A stretch of DNA of 64,000 bases from Lewinellaceae bacterium. GTDB lineage: Bacteria > Bacteroidota > Bacteroidia > Chitinophagales > Saprospiraceae. Location: positions 124,001 through 188,000 of the forward strand of contig JACJYP010000007.1 in assembly GCA_020636045.1 (NCBI GenBank), in the 5' to 3' direction. This document shows positions 35,026 through 44,225 of this stretch, piece after piece. Position numbers and translations under genes: made by a program. The notes beneath the pieces were generated by a model. It was not told the origin of the DNA. It made no database searches and was given only the letters and a program-made list of their open reading frames with translations. Numbering within the stretch: the first letter of the stretch is position 1; each line of letters begins with the position of its first letter.

Positions 35026-36135
35026 ATGAACCTGCTTTCCCGCCTTTGCGCCCTGATCGCCATCCTGTTGTTTTCAGGCGCCCTGGGCGCCCAAACATCG
35101 CGCAAGATCAAACTCTCGCCCGTCAGCCTGGGGTTCGACCTGCCCGATTCCTACAAGCAGCGCACGTTTATCAAAGGTCTGGCAGGTTTTGTACACAAGA
35201 TCGACCAGCTGGCAGGCACGATGGTGCTGATCGACGGCAACAAAACGACCGTGCTGACCCGCTTCGTCCGGCAGGACAAGCCGCCGGTAGTGACTACTTC
35301 TACTTCCGATGTGATCTACAATGCCAAGATCGATTCGCATTTCAAATTTAACGGCGCGTACAGCATCGCCTCTACAAAAGTGGACCGCGACAAGGTGTAC
35401 GAGATCATCCTGACCGATGTGGGCTATGCCTTTTTGCCGGAAGACTATATTCCCTACCTCGAAATATGCCGCGCCGCTACCAACGTGGCGCCCGAAACGC
35501 GCAAAAAGACTTACTACGTGCGCTCGGTCAAACTGACCACCGTCTATACCCGCGCCTACCAGAAAGTGACCGGCGGCTCGGAAGTAGGCGGCATCGTGTT
35601 CAGCGTAGACGGCGAGGTGTACCACACCAGCGACCAGTTCAAACTGGACTATGTCGTTTCTGTTGACCTGGTGAGCCTGGAAAAACTGCTTTCGCTGCAA
35701 AACTGCAATGACCTGATCAACAATGAAGAGATCGCCCGCCGTGAAAAGGCGGAAAAAGCGCGCCTCGAAGCCCAGAAAGCGGAAGAGGAAAAAAGGGCCC
35801 GGGAGCAGGCGCTGGCCGACGCCAAAGCGCAGGTAGAGGACCTGAAAAAAACACTCCACGACAACCTCGAACGCACCGGGGAAATGCAGCGCCAGTTGCG
35901 TGAAGCGCAGGATAAGGAACACGCCGCATTGATACAACTCAATGCCGCCATCCGCCAGGCCAGTGAACTATCTGCACAGGCCGAACTGGCGCGGCAGAAT
36001 GCGGAAAGCAGGGAAGATGTGATCCTGACATTCAAGAACAAAGACGGGAAAGTACTGGAGATCAAAAACTTGGAAGAGCTGAGCGAAGAGAAGTTGCGCG
36101 CCCTGGGATTCGACGTGGAAATACTGAAGCAGTAA
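35026..36135 (+). CDS. Secreted coiled-coil protein of unknown function
   Basis: From the ATG at 35026 (MNLLSRLCALIAILLFSGALGAQ is a signal peptide) the product has 369 residues. A beta-rich N-terminal domain (about residues 25-225) is followed by a long charged coiled coil (about 240-335, rich in Glu, Lys, Ala and Arg). A short C-terminal segment is VILTFKNKDGKVLEI. The frame starting at 34975 lacks a signal character. No catalytic motif is visible. It may be a periplasmic or cell-surface scaffold. Function is unknown. Confidence 0.75.
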   Translation: MNLLSRLCALIAILLFSGALGAQTSRKIKLSPVSLGFDLPDSYKQRTFIKGLAGFVHKIDQLAGTMVLIDGNKTTVLTRFVRQDKPPVVTTSTSDVIYNAKIDSHFKFNGAYSIASTKVDRDKVYEIILTDVGYAFLPEDYIPYLEICRAATNVAPETRKKTYYVRSVKLTTVYTRAYQKVTGGSEVGGIVFSVDGEVYHTSDQFKLDYVVSVDLVSLEKLLSLQNCNDLINNEEIARREKAEKARLEAQKAEEEKRAREQALADAKAQVEDLKKTLHDNLERTGEMQRQLREAQDKEHAALIQLNAAIRQASELSAQAELARQNAESREDVILTFKNKDGKVLEIKNLEELSEEKLRALGFDVEILKQ

Positions 36136-36149
36136 TAATTACACCGCAG

Positions 36150-36178
36150 TTGACGCATTCAACTTTTTGTTACCTTGG
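36150..36178 (+). promoter_or_regulatory. Probable promoter of the HdeD-like gene
   Basis: TTG at 36150-36152, 18 bases, then TACCTTGG (36171-36178), one base from TAnnTTTG. The HdeD-like ATG is 33 bp downstream. Confidence 0.45.
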
Positions 36179-36210
36179 CGGTGTATTCGCATCACCAAAA
36201 CAAACGAACC

Positions 36211-36759
36211 ATGCTCAGCCGTCTGACCCGATTCTGGTGGGTGCTCGTATTCCGGGGCCTGATCTCCATTCTTTTCGCCGTATTTGCTTTTTTAAACCCT
36301 GCCCTTGCTTTCGACGCGCTGATCCTTATCCTCGGCATCTTTCTGGTTGCAGACGGCGCTACGGCGGTTTTCCTGGGCGCGCGTATGCGCGGACACGACG
36401 ACGACTGGTGGGTTACCCTGATCGAAGGTGCGCTGGGCATGGGGCTGGGTATCGTGGCATTGGTCAATCCGGAACTCACTGCGGCCGGCCTAGTGCTGGT
36501 GCTGGCCGTGTGGCTGCTCGTCACGGGCGTATTCGAGATCGGCACCGCCATCAAACTGCGCAAGGAGATCGACAATGAATGGCTGCTGGGGCTCGCCGGC
36601 GTGGTATCCATTGCACTCGGAATCCTGATGATCATCAACCCGACATTCGGGGAAATATCCATCATGCTCTGGATCGGCATTTATGCCCTGCTGTTCGGTC
36701 TGCTGCTGGTAGGCCTGGGCTGGAAGATCAGAAAACTGCACCAGCGACTGGAAGAGTAG
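36211..36759 (+). CDS. HdeD-like (DUF308) membrane protein
   Basis: From the ATG at 36211 the protein has 182 residues and six hydrophobic helices: about residues 8-25, 28-46, 62-80, 88-107, 122-140 and 147-167. The repeated pattern LRG...FA..NP and G..ALVNPE is that of the HdeD/DUF308 family. In E. coli HdeD is linked to acid resistance at high cell density. The exact role here is unknown. The 36175 start is longer and has no support; MLSRLTRFWW is a typical opening. Confidence 0.85.
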   Translation: MLSRLTRFWWVLVFRGLISILFAVFAFLNPALAFDALILILGIFLVADGATAVFLGARMRGHDDDWWVTLIEGALGMGLGIVALVNPELTAAGLVLVLAVWLLVTGVFEIGTAIKLRKEIDNEWLLGLAGVVSIALGILMIINPTFGEISIMLWIGIYALLFGLLLVGLGWKIRKLHQRLEE

Positions 36760-36779
36760 TTATATAAATAATCAGGTAT

Positions 36780-37526
36780 TCAGGCAGCTGCCCGGGCTTT
36801 GCCATACCTGCCGAAAATGCCGCGCCAGCGGATCTGCACCACCCCGAGCATGGCCTCCCTGATGATGTGCAGCGACATTTTTGACTGCCCTTTTTCGCGG
36901 TCCTTGAAAGTAATAGGCACTTCCCGCACCTTGAACCCGAGCGAATAGGCAGCGTATTTCATTTCGATCTGGAAAGCGTATCCGATAAAGCGGATATGAT
37001 CGAGGTCGATGGTTTCAAGCGCTTTACGGCGATAGCAGATAAATCCGGCCGTCGGGTCGGACACCGGCATCCAAAGAATGCACCGGGTGTAAAGTGACGC
37101 GCCATAGGAAAGCACGATACGATCGAAAGGCCAGTTGACCACTTTACCGCCACGGCAATATCTGGAACCTACGGCCACATCGGCGCCTTCGTCGCGGCAT
37201 TTGGCAAGCAGGCGCAGCAGATCGGAAGGATTGTGGGAAAAATCGGCGTCCATTTCGAAAAAGAACGCATAGCCGCGCTCCAGCCCCCAGCGAAACCCCG
37301 CGATGTAAGCCGTGCCCAGGCCCAGCTTGCCCTTGCGTTCGAGCAGGTGCAGCCGCTCGCCGAATTCGGAACTTTTCAGGTCCCGCACGATCTGCGCCGT
37401 GCCGTCGGGCGAGCCGTCATCTACAATGAGCACATGAAAGGGTTCCGGCAGGGCAAACACCGCCCTGATGATGGCCTCTGCGTTTTCGCGTTCGTTGTAG
37501 GTAGGTATTATAACAAGTGCGGACAT
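36780..37526 (-). CDS. GT2 family glycosyltransferase, polyprenol-phosphate mannosyltransferase (DPM1-like)
   Basis: The 248-residue protein has the GT-A motifs VIIPTYNERENAEAIIRAV, IVDDGSPDGTAQIV and the EMDADFSHNP metal-binding and acceptor segment, and it lacks C-terminal transmembrane helices, as in soluble DPM1-type enzymes. These transfer a sugar, often mannose or glucose, from a nucleotide sugar to a polyprenol phosphate at the inner face of the membrane. The FKDREKGQSKMS segment near the C terminus is typical of the family. It probably feeds surface glycan or O-glycosylation pathways, which is an inference. Confidence 0.9.
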   Translation of the reverse strand: MSALVIIPTYNERENAEAIIRAVFALPEPFHVLIVDDGSPDGTAQIVRDLKSSEFGERLHLLERKGKLGLGTAYIAGFRWGLERGYAFFFEMDADFSHNPSDLLRLLAKCRDEGADVAVGSRYCRGGKVVNWPFDRIVLSYGASLYTRCILWMPVSDPTAGFICYRRKALETIDLDHIRFIGYAFQIEMKYAAYSLGFKVREVPITFKDREKGQSKMSLHIIREAMLGVVQIRWRGIFGRYGKARAAA

Positions 37527-37603
37527 GCTGTGCTCAAGGTGCCGGAGGCTGACAGGGGAAGGCGTTCAGAATCGGTATTGATGGATCGGATCTTTTTCAT
37601 CTC

Positions 37604-38839
37604 TTAAACGGCAAATGCTATGGCAAATGCTGCCACTGAGATGATGAGGCCAAACATAAAAATATTGTAACAAATGCTCAGATAACGATATTTCTGAGCA
37701 AGCACGATACCCAGGAAATACAGGTCGCGGCTCATGGACGTATATAAAAAGTCCGGGTCGGTCAGCATTTCATTGACCCCCCACTGAAAATCATCGAGCG
37801 ACATATTGTAGTAATTCCCGAAAAAGAGCAGGTTCGCCCGGCGCTGTTTGATCGATTCGCGGGTCACTTTTCCTTCGGTCACTTTCGGTCGCGTGGCCAA
37901 GGTGGCATAGATCATGGAGCCCAGGCAAACCAGCGTAAGGATGCCCGTAGGTACCGCAAGCCGGGGGTCGAATTTTTCAAGCAGCTTGGGGATGAGGCTG
38001 CTGACCACGATCCCGATCACCACGCCGTTGACCGAAAGCATCAGGTTGGCTTTGCTGTCGGCCATAGAACTGAGATTGGTATGGGTGCGGTAAGTGGTGC
38101 GGTACATGGTTTCCACGCCACGCCCCATCCTGGCTTGTTTCAGTTCCTTTTCGCTTTCCTTGAGTATTTTGGAGATGCTGTTCTTTTTGTTTTTTTCATC
38201 CAGAGATGCCAGATCGTCCACATTCAGCGCCTGGTCGGGGTTGAGGCGCCTTTTTTGTTTCAGCAGGCGTTGTATGTGTTTTGCTTTGCGCTTGTTGAAA
38301 AGTTCGTTGGCAATGGCTGTATGGTAGCTGTGATTGAGCATGAAATTGATCTCGAAGTCCACCCAGTCCTGCTCGCTCATCACGATCTTTTTGGTCAGGG
38401 TCAGTTCCTGGCGGAATTTGCCCGTGCGATCCCAGTAACTCTCCATGCCCAGATGACTCAGGTCGGCATCGCAAATGATCTGCTCAAGCAATGTCTGGGG
38501 TTGTTGGGGCACCTTGGTCGCTCTGATGCAGGCGATCACCTGCCTGATCTCGTCGTCCGTTGCCTTGCCTTTCAGAAACTTTTCGACATTCTTGCAGCTG
38601 CGTTCTTCGTGGTCTTTCGGCCCTTCCGAATAACCTGTGTCGTGAAACCACGTTGCCACCAGCAAAAGCAGCATCTCGCGTTCATTTACTTTGAAGCCTT
38701 CCGCAATGGTATGTGCGGCAGCAACCGTTTGGGCTGTGTGTTCCAGGTCGTGAAACACATAGTCAGGAGAAATATGTTTGGAATAGAAGTCCTTGATGTA
38801 CTCTTCCGTTTCTTTCAGAAGTTGCTCCGTAGAAGTCAT
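37604..38839 (-). CDS. HD domain fused to Pycsar effector (PycTM/DUF5706) membrane domain
   Basis: From the ATG at 38839 the protein has 411 residues. The N-terminal HD phosphohydrolase domain has H34 in DLEHTAQTV, HD at residues 66-67 (WFHDTGY), an HEERSC segment at 77-82, and CDADLSHLG (Asp124 and Asp126). A linker with Lys/Glu-rich helices follows (about 185-240). The C-terminal module, MADSKANLMLSVNGVVIGIVVSS onward, has the ADSKA motif and four predicted transmembrane segments of the PycTM effector family, which in Pycsar anti-phage systems is triggered by cCMP or cUMP. No pyrimidine cyclase gene is adjacent, so a standalone role or an unlinked cyclase is possible. The HD domain could hydrolyse a nucleotide signal. 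Both points are inference. Confidence 0.85.
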   Translation of the reverse strand: MTSTEQLLKETEEYIKDFYSKHISPDYVFHDLEHTAQTVAAAHTIAEGFKVNEREMLLLLVATWFHDTGYSEGPKDHEERSCKNVEKFLKGKATDDEIRQVIACIRATKVPQQPQTLLEQIICDADLSHLGMESYWDRTGKFRQELTLTKKIVMSEQDWVDFEINFMLNHSYHTAIANELFNKRKAKHIQRLLKQKRRLNPDQALNVDDLASLDEKNKKNSISKILKESEKELKQARMGRGVETMYRTTYRTHTNLSSMADSKANLMLSVNGVVIGIVVSSLIPKLLEKFDPRLAVPTGILTLVCLGSMIYATLATRPKVTEGKVTRESIKQRRANLLFFGNYYNMSLDDFQWGVNEMLTDPDFLYTSMSRDLYFLGIVLAQKYRYLSICYNIFMFGLIISVAAFAIAFAV

Positions 38840-38935
38840 AAGATTTATATGATTGGCCGGCAAAGTTACACAACGCAATACGAACGATAAACCACGGCCC
38901 TGTGTTGACGATAGCGTGTTTTGGATTTGGGATTT

Positions 38936-41900
38936 CTACTTTTCTGTCCGCGACGCGTCTTCCACGCCCATATCTTTCCAGTCCTGCTCGCTGAGTTCGA
39001 TATTGGAAGGCTTGATCTGCAATACGACTTCCTTCAGATCGGGCCACACGATTCCGGCGCGGTGAAGATCGCGAAAGTCCTTCTGTAGCAGTTCCCAGTT
39101 ATCCTGCCCGTAATGAGACTTGTCGATAAATTCCTTGTAGATGTTGATCGCAGTGGTTTGATCGCCGGGTCCGTGGCGCAACAAATAAGCATGCCCGAGG
39201 TTCGTATCGAACCAGTCCATGTAATCGTAGTAAGGAAACTCTTTGCGGGCATATTCTTTGGCCGATTGTACCACTTCTATCACCTTGTCGTAGGCCTCCG
39301 GATTATTTTTTCCCGTATAGAGCAGATAAAACGACTTGGACAACAGCGCGCCCAGATACTGCTCGTAAAGCCAGTCGGGAGGCTCGGGCTGTCCGAGCAT
39401 CCGGTAAGAGACCTCCACGCACTCTTCATTCCAGCGAAGCGCGTCCTTCCACTGGCCCCGGTTACTCGCATCGGTGCTTTTCTGCAAGGCATACCAGTAA
39501 CCCGATTCCAGTTTTTTTACGCCGTAGTTTTCGCTCAATACGATCGACTGCATTTCGGGAATGAAATTTATGAGTTTTTCGCGATGTTCAGGGAGCATGG
39601 CAGCCATCCGTTCGAGAAATGCCATTGCCTCTCCCAGTTGCGATGAGGAGCGGATCGTTTTAAAATGATCCTGTGCGTCCCTGTTGTTGCCTTTCAGCAA
39701 GTCGATGTAGCCGAAGATGTAGGGAAACAATCCGAAAGTATAGGCGTCATATGCTTTCTGCAGTGATTCTCCCGCCTCCCGGGCCTTGCCCCTGAGCACC
39801 TGCGACATGCCGATCCCGTAATAGAGCGGCGCCAGGTAATCGTTTTTGTAAATGTCCACAGAATCGGTCGCCGCCGTAGAGACCAGCTGATCCGCATACA
39901 CAAGCCCCCGTTCGAAGTTGCGCACCGCATCGGACAAATTTTGTACCCCGAGGTAATAATTTCCGATTTTGTAATTGATGCTCGTCAGGGCCTTCAAACG
40001 TGTATTTTCGTTGACTTTGTTAAATACACCGAAGGTGTCGAGCAAATGCAGGGCTTTGCGGTACAGACCGACAGAGACAACGTTTTCCTGTTCGAACGAC
40101 GCCTGATCGGAGTAGGCGCTTACCAGGCTCAGGATCGTCCGTTCCAGTTGTCCGCGCCAGACGCCGGGATTTCGTTTGTAGAGGATGCTGGCATCATTAT
40201 AGGCCGACTCCAGTTTTCTGACCTTGACGGAGTGGTTGACGATGTCCGACGAGGTGTACAGATTTTTAAAAATATTCCATCGCAGGCGTGTGTCGATATC
40301 AAACGGTACCTGCTCCGGGTGCCCCCCCAGGCGGCAAATCTTTTCCATATGCAACACATCGTAGAACAGGCCGCACAGGCAATTGACCTGCTCCGGTTTT
40401 AGCAGGTTGTATTCCGACATCTGTACGAAATGCTGGGTCAGGCTGTCCAGCGAAAATTCAAAATAATTTCTCGTCGCCGGATTTTCGAACATGCGGATCG
40501 TCCATTCGGCGTACTGGAGTGTCGCCGCTTTCAGGTCGCCACGCATCAGCGAAACATGAGCGCCCGACTTCAGGGCTGCCAGGGGTTTTTCGAACACGCG
40601 GTTGTATTCATCCACCATTTTGGCGGCTTCCTCATTTCTTTCGCGCAGCAGCAGTTTCCAGATGTAGTCCTCATAAATTTCCTGCATGGTGGGTCGCAGG
40701 GCCCGCTGGGTAACGGGATCGTCGAGTTTGGAATAGAGGCGCAGTGCGCTGTCAAACGAACGTTTTACCTGCTCGATGTTGTTGCTGCTCAGCGCCTGCA
40801 ACCGGTAGTATTCAAAAAATGACCGGATCAGGGGAAGATCATTGGATTCGGCCAGTTTTTGAAAATTGCCGGAGTAATCAAGCGCATTTTCAAGGCCGTA
40901 TTGCCTGATCTGTTCGGGCGTGAACGCTACCAGACGCAGGTACTCCGTTTGCCCCTTTTCGCGGATATGATCTGGGTCGATGTCGCGATAGATCAGGCTG
41001 GTGTCCCCCGTCTTGATGTAGATACGGCTGGCATCAGGAGAAAAACTCAGGCCCGTTATATATCTTGAATGATCGCCGGGGGAAAGGCGAAAACGCGGCT
41101 CGCCGCTGCGCAGATCCCAGACGACCACCTGCCCGTCATCGTATCCGGCAGCGATCGCACTGCCATCCGGATGAAACGCCGTGGCCATAACAAAACGGTC
41201 CGGAAGGGGCTTTATGCGGATATTTTCATCGAGGAGGTTGTCCAGTAAAAAAACCCGGATGTCATTCCGGTCGGAAAATGCCACCCGGTCGCCGCGGGCA
41301 GAAAAGTCCGTATGAGAAATATTGTACCCGTGTATGCGAAGCGTCCTGAGCTGCTCTTCCGCGCGCGCATCCGGACGCCATATCTTGGCGGTATACTGCC
41401 GTTCACCCAATTCGGTAATACGGGCCTGCACGATCATCAGATCGCGTGTGCCGGGTATAAAATCCATGGAAGATACATAGCCGTTGAGGGGGAGTCGTGC
41501 TACCAGTATGCCGGATTCAAGGGAATAGACTTCGATCGTATCGAACACCATCGTGGTAATAGCGACCCATTTGTCAGAATCATCGATCGCGACATGGGGC
41601 TCCATGCCGGAAGTCGGGAACACGATGGTCTTGCCCGAGTATGCATTTCTCAGCGTCAGGTTGTTGTCACCCGAATGATATGCCACCCATTGCTTACCGA
41701 CCGCGGCGATCCTGCGGTTTTCAGGAAGGTTTTCGATGGTCATAAGTGGCTGGTCGGGCGATGTGAGCGGATATATGTCCACACTGTCCAGCCTGAGTTC
41801 GAAGAAGTACTTGTCATCCCTGGAGAAACTCAGCGTACTTTCCTCGTCGCCGATGGCGCGTGCATTGTCGCGCTGCAATTCCACCAGCGACCACATTTTC

Positions 41901-43360
41901 AGCGTGCCTGTATCGGTTACCGCTGCAAACCACTTGTTGTCGTGCGAAAAGTCGCCGTTGAGCGGCGCAAACCTGTCCTGGGGCTGCAGGTACGTCCCGT
42001 TGAGCGCGATCCCGGTGCTGGATTCCAGCAGGTAGAGCAGATCATTTTCCGCTTTGGCATGCGCCACGCGGTTGCCCGTCCTGTTGATCGCCAGCGGCAT
42101 ACCGTCGAGCAGCACCTCGTCGCCCGCGCGCTGCGGCAGATCGTCTTTTACTTCAAAAGGCACATATACCGCCCCCACCATATTTGTAAACACTGCCGTT
42201 TGTTGTCCCGGCAACAGTTTCAGGTCGCTGGCATAGGTGATCTGTGTTTTCCAGGGCAAGGATTTGGCGATGGTCCACTTAGTATCTTTTTTGGTCGGGT
42301 CTTTTTGTTCAAGCACCACGAGGCTGTCGCGCCCGCCGAGCCACACACGCCCTTTGGAATAGGCCATACCCAGCACCTCAAACGGGATGTCGGTGAACAG
42401 CAGCGTGGGCTCCGCACGCTGCTCGCCTTTTCGCTGTTTGTACGCATCGGAGAGCCTCAGCATGTATATTTCCGATTTGACTGCGTCGTAATACAGGAAC
42501 TCAGTACCGTGGGCACTGAAACAATAGCGCTTGAGGTTGCTGATATTTATCTTGTATACGTCCGTAAATCTGTTACTCCTGATCCGCAGGAGCATGACGT
42601 CTTTATCTGAAAACATCAAGCCCGTACCGCCATCCGGCGACATGTCGAAATCCTTGTACTCCGGAGATATCTGTATGGTTCTGGCGGGTTCCATGTCATT
42701 TACCATCCACGAGTACAAAAGGTGGCTGGACGGCGAAAAAGCATATAATACCCTGTTCATGTTGTGGCCGCCAAAGCGCACTTTCGTATTCCTGCCGAGG
42801 TCGTAATCGAGCTGATAGCAAAAGGGCACCTGAAACCTTGTGCCGTTGGCCGCCTGTGCAGGCTGATGATACCAGGTATCGAGCAAGGCCTGCATACAAT
42901 CAGCATTGGGCCCGGGAGCAACGTATTGCCCGGCAAAATCGGCCAGGCGGTACGCCATTGAGCGGTCGTAATTTTTTAGGACCTCCTGCGCGTCATCGGC
43001 GAGTCCGGATGCGGTGGCCTGCAAAAACTGGTTTCTGGCGAGTTGTTCGCTCCTGCGCAGTTCCTGCTCCGCCGAATCGCGGCAGATCCGCATGCGACGG
43101 TTCATTTCTGAGCGGTTATGCTGGTTGGCGTCGGCGCAGCTTTTTGCCGCGCGGTACAGGGCTACCGCCTCGTCCCAGCAGCGCAGTGCAAAGGCCCGGT
43201 TGCCCTCCTTGAAGGTGATATCAAAACATTTTTCGTCTTTCGAAAGGACAAACTCTTTGCTGGGGCGGTACCTGCATCTGGTCTCTCCGGCATCGTTGGT
43301 CGATTGCGCATGGAGCAAGGCAGGCAGAATAGCTACAATTATGATAAAAAATAGACGCAT
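38936..43360 (-). CDS. Very large secreted WD40/TPR repeat protein
   Basis: From the ATG at 43360 the protein has 1474 residues, with a signal peptide (MRLFFIIIVAILPALLHAQ). An N-terminal helical region (about 40-135) is followed by WD40-type beta-propeller repeats (for example AFHPDGSAIAAGYDDGQVVVWDL and GLSFSPDASRIYIKTGDTS), and then a C-terminal half dominated by TPR-like helices (about 860-1470). The combination suggests an extracytoplasmic scaffold. No peptidase or kinase motif is visible, and I see no T9SS sorting domain. It is followed by the HD-PycTM gene after 96 bp on the same strand. Shared function is not supported. A -7-like TATTTTTG lies at 43423-43416. Confidence 0.8.
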   Translation of the reverse strand: MRLFFIIIVAILPALLHAQSTNDAGETRCRYRPSKEFVLSKDEKCFDITFKEGNRAFALRCWDEAVALYRAAKSCADANQHNRSEMNRRMRICRDSAEQELRRSEQLARNQFLQATASGLADDAQEVLKNYDRSMAYRLADFAGQYVAPGPNADCMQALLDTWYHQPAQAANGTRFQVPFCYQLDYDLGRNTKVRFGGHNMNRVLYAFSPSSHLLYSWMVNDMEPARTIQISPEYKDFDMSPDGGTGLMFSDKDVMLLRIRSNRFTDVYKINISNLKRYCFSAHGTEFLYYDAVKSEIYMLRLSDAYKQRKGEQRAEPTLLFTDIPFEVLGMAYSKGRVWLGGRDSLVVLEQKDPTKKDTKWTIAKSLPWKTQITYASDLKLLPGQQTAVFTNMVGAVYVPFEVKDDLPQRAGDEVLLDGMPLAINRTGNRVAHAKAENDLLYLLESSTGIALNGTYLQPQDRFAPLNGDFSHDNKWFAAVTDTGTLKMWSLVELQRDNARAIGDEESTLSFSRDDKYFFELRLDSVDIYPLTSPDQPLMTIENLPENRRIAAVGKQWVAYHSGDNNLTLRNAYSGKTIVFPTSGMEPHVAIDDSDKWVAITTMVFDTIEVYSLESGILVARLPLNGYVSSMDFIPGTRDLMIVQARITELGERQYTAKIWRPDARAEEQLRTLRIHGYNISHTDFSARGDRVAFSDRNDIRVFLLDNLLDENIRIKPLPDRFVMATAFHPDGSAIAAGYDDGQVVVWDLRSGEPRFRLSPGDHSRYITGLSFSPDASRIYIKTGDTSLIYRDIDPDHIREKGQTEYLRLVAFTPEQIRQYGLENALDYSGNFQKLAESNDLPLIRSFFEYYRLQALSSNNIEQVKRSFDSALRLYSKLDDPVTQRALRPTMQEIYEDYIWKLLLRERNEEAAKMVDEYNRVFEKPLAALKSGAHVSLMRGDLKAATLQYAEWTIRMFENPATRNYFEFSLDSLTQHFVQMSEYNLLKPEQVNCLCGLFYDVLHMEKICRLGGHPEQVPFDIDTRLRWNIFKNLYTSSDIVNHSVKVRKLESAYNDASILYKRNPGVWRGQLERTILSLVSAYSDQASFEQENVVSVGLYRKALHLLDTFGVFNKVNENTRLKALTSINYKIGNYYLGVQNLSDAVRNFERGLVYADQLVSTAATDSVDIYKNDYLAPLYYGIGMSQVLRGKAREAGESLQKAYDAYTFGLFPYIFGYIDLLKGNNRDAQDHFKTIRSSSQLGEAMAFLERMAAMLPEHREKLINFIPEMQSIVLSENYGVKKLESGYWYALQKSTDASNRGQWKDALRWNEECVEVSYRMLGQPEPPDWLYEQYLGALLSKSFYLLYTGKNNPEAYDKVIEVVQSAKEYARKEFPYYDYMDWFDTNLGHAYLLRHGPGDQTTAINIYKEFIDKSHYGQDNWELLQKDFRDLHRAGIVWPDLKEVVLQIKPSNIELSEQDWKDMGVEDASRTEK

Positions 43361-43515
43361 GGCTGAAGATCGTTTCGGGAATGAGGGGCCGAATAGCACA
43401 AAGGGAAATGATCCCCAAAAATAGGGGAGGATTTGCACTTTCTTTGTCATTTCATCGCGAAACAACCAGCCGTAAGCGGTAAATTATGCGGCCGGAGGGA
43501 TATGCCGCAAAACAA

Positions 43516-43546
43516 ATAAGCCTTTCCCGCGATGGAAAAGGCTTAT
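43516..43546 (-). terminator. Terminator hairpin after tRNA-Gln
   Basis: ATAAGCCTTT pairs with AAAGGCTTAT (ten pairs, extended by C-G pairs past one mismatch). On the minus strand the stem is followed by TTGTTTTG. It lies just 6 bp downstream of the tRNA 3' end. Confidence 0.75.
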
Positions 43547-43552
43547 CTTTTG

Positions 43553-43623
43553 TTGGGCCACAAGGACTCGAACCCTGAATAACAGAACCAAAATCTGCTG
43601 TGTTACCATTACACCATGGCCCA
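43553..43623 (-). tRNA. tRNA-Gln (UUG)
   Basis: The minus-strand 71-base sequence opens TGGGCCA and closes TGGCCCA plus the discriminator A, with a perfect 7-bp acceptor stem. The anticodon loop is TTTTGGT, giving anticodon UUG, with GCAGA pairing TCTGT in the stem. The T loop holds GGTTCGAGTCC. The CCA end is not encoded. A spurious protein frame over it is a well-known tRNA artefact. Confidence 0.95.
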
Positions 43624-43643
43624 ATGCTTCCAAAAAAGCGGGG

Positions 43644-43674
43644 CAAAGGTAGCCCTGTTGAAATTTCTGTGCAA
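43644..43674 (-). promoter_or_regulatory. Promoter of tRNA-Gln
   Basis: On the minus strand TTG (43674-43672), 20 bases, then TACCTTTG (43651-43644), which is a perfect TAnnTTTG. The tRNA begins about 20 bp downstream. It is among the best promoter matches in the window. Confidence 0.65.
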
Positions 43675-43706
43675 GCAGTAGACAAATATTTTTTAGCGGG
43701 CGGCGG

Positions 43707-44129
43707 TCATTTCACCCGGCTCCAGTATTGCGTACGGTAAAAGGGCCCCAGATAGCCGCGCACCACGAGCACATCGGGGTTTCCTTCCTGCAGCCATATC
43801 TTGCAACGGTACCACTTTCCTTTCTCTGGATCGAGGATATCGCCGCCCTGCCACATGCCGTTTTTACTGACCATATTTACCATGATGACCATCTGCAGCA
43901 CCGGTTTGTTCTTCCGGTCGCCGGGGCATTTCTCGCAAAGCCGGTCGGGGCGCTCGCGTAGCAGTTTTGTCACTTTTCCGTACAGTTTTCCGCCCGCTTC
44001 GTACAGTTCCACGTGGCTTTTTGCCTCGCCGGTCTCGTCGTCTTTTGTCTGCCAGGTGTCCTGCACGCTTTGCGCGCATGCGGCGCCTAATATCAGCATT
44101 GCGATTGCAGTAACGAGATACTTTTTCAT
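43707..44129 (-). CDS. DUF2147 domain secreted protein
   Basis: The 140-residue protein has a signal peptide (about residues 1-20, ending AACAQ) and the DUF2147 pattern: a beta-rich domain with DDETGEAKSHVELYE, GKLYGKV, CEKCPGDRKNKP and a C-terminal DILDPEKGKWYRCKIWL ... VVRGYLGPFYRTQYW. The Cys-x-x-Cys in CEKC is common in the family. The function of DUF2147 is unknown. It is probably periplasmic. Confidence 0.88.
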   Translation of the reverse strand: MKKYLVTAIAMLILGAACAQSVQDTWQTKDDETGEAKSHVELYEAGGKLYGKVTKLLRERPDRLCEKCPGDRKNKPVLQMVIMVNMVSKNGMWQGGDILDPEKGKWYRCKIWLQEGNPDVLVVRGYLGPFYRTQYWSRVK

Positions 44130-44159
44130 ATGATGCGCTGCATTGGCGATAAAAAGAAA

Positions 44160-44190
44160 GCCTTGCCGGAAGCAGTGTTTCCGGCAAGGC
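44160..44190 (-). terminator. Terminator of the THX gene
   Basis: A perfect 12-bp inverted repeat (GCCTTGCCGGAA with TTCCGGCAAGGC), 7-base loop. On the minus strand the following bases are CTTTCTTTTTATC. It lies 36 bp after the THX stop. Confidence 0.85.
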
Positions 44191-44225
44191 CAGGGTGCAT
44201 GGGCTTTAAAGCCCTGCCGGGGCGT

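Noticed and set aside
43452..43685. Protein frame covering the tRNA-Gln region
   Set aside because: It is a well-known artefact of translating a tRNA-Gln gene (it contains the typical WCNGNTADFGSVIQGSSPCGPT pattern); the tRNA accounts for the sequence.
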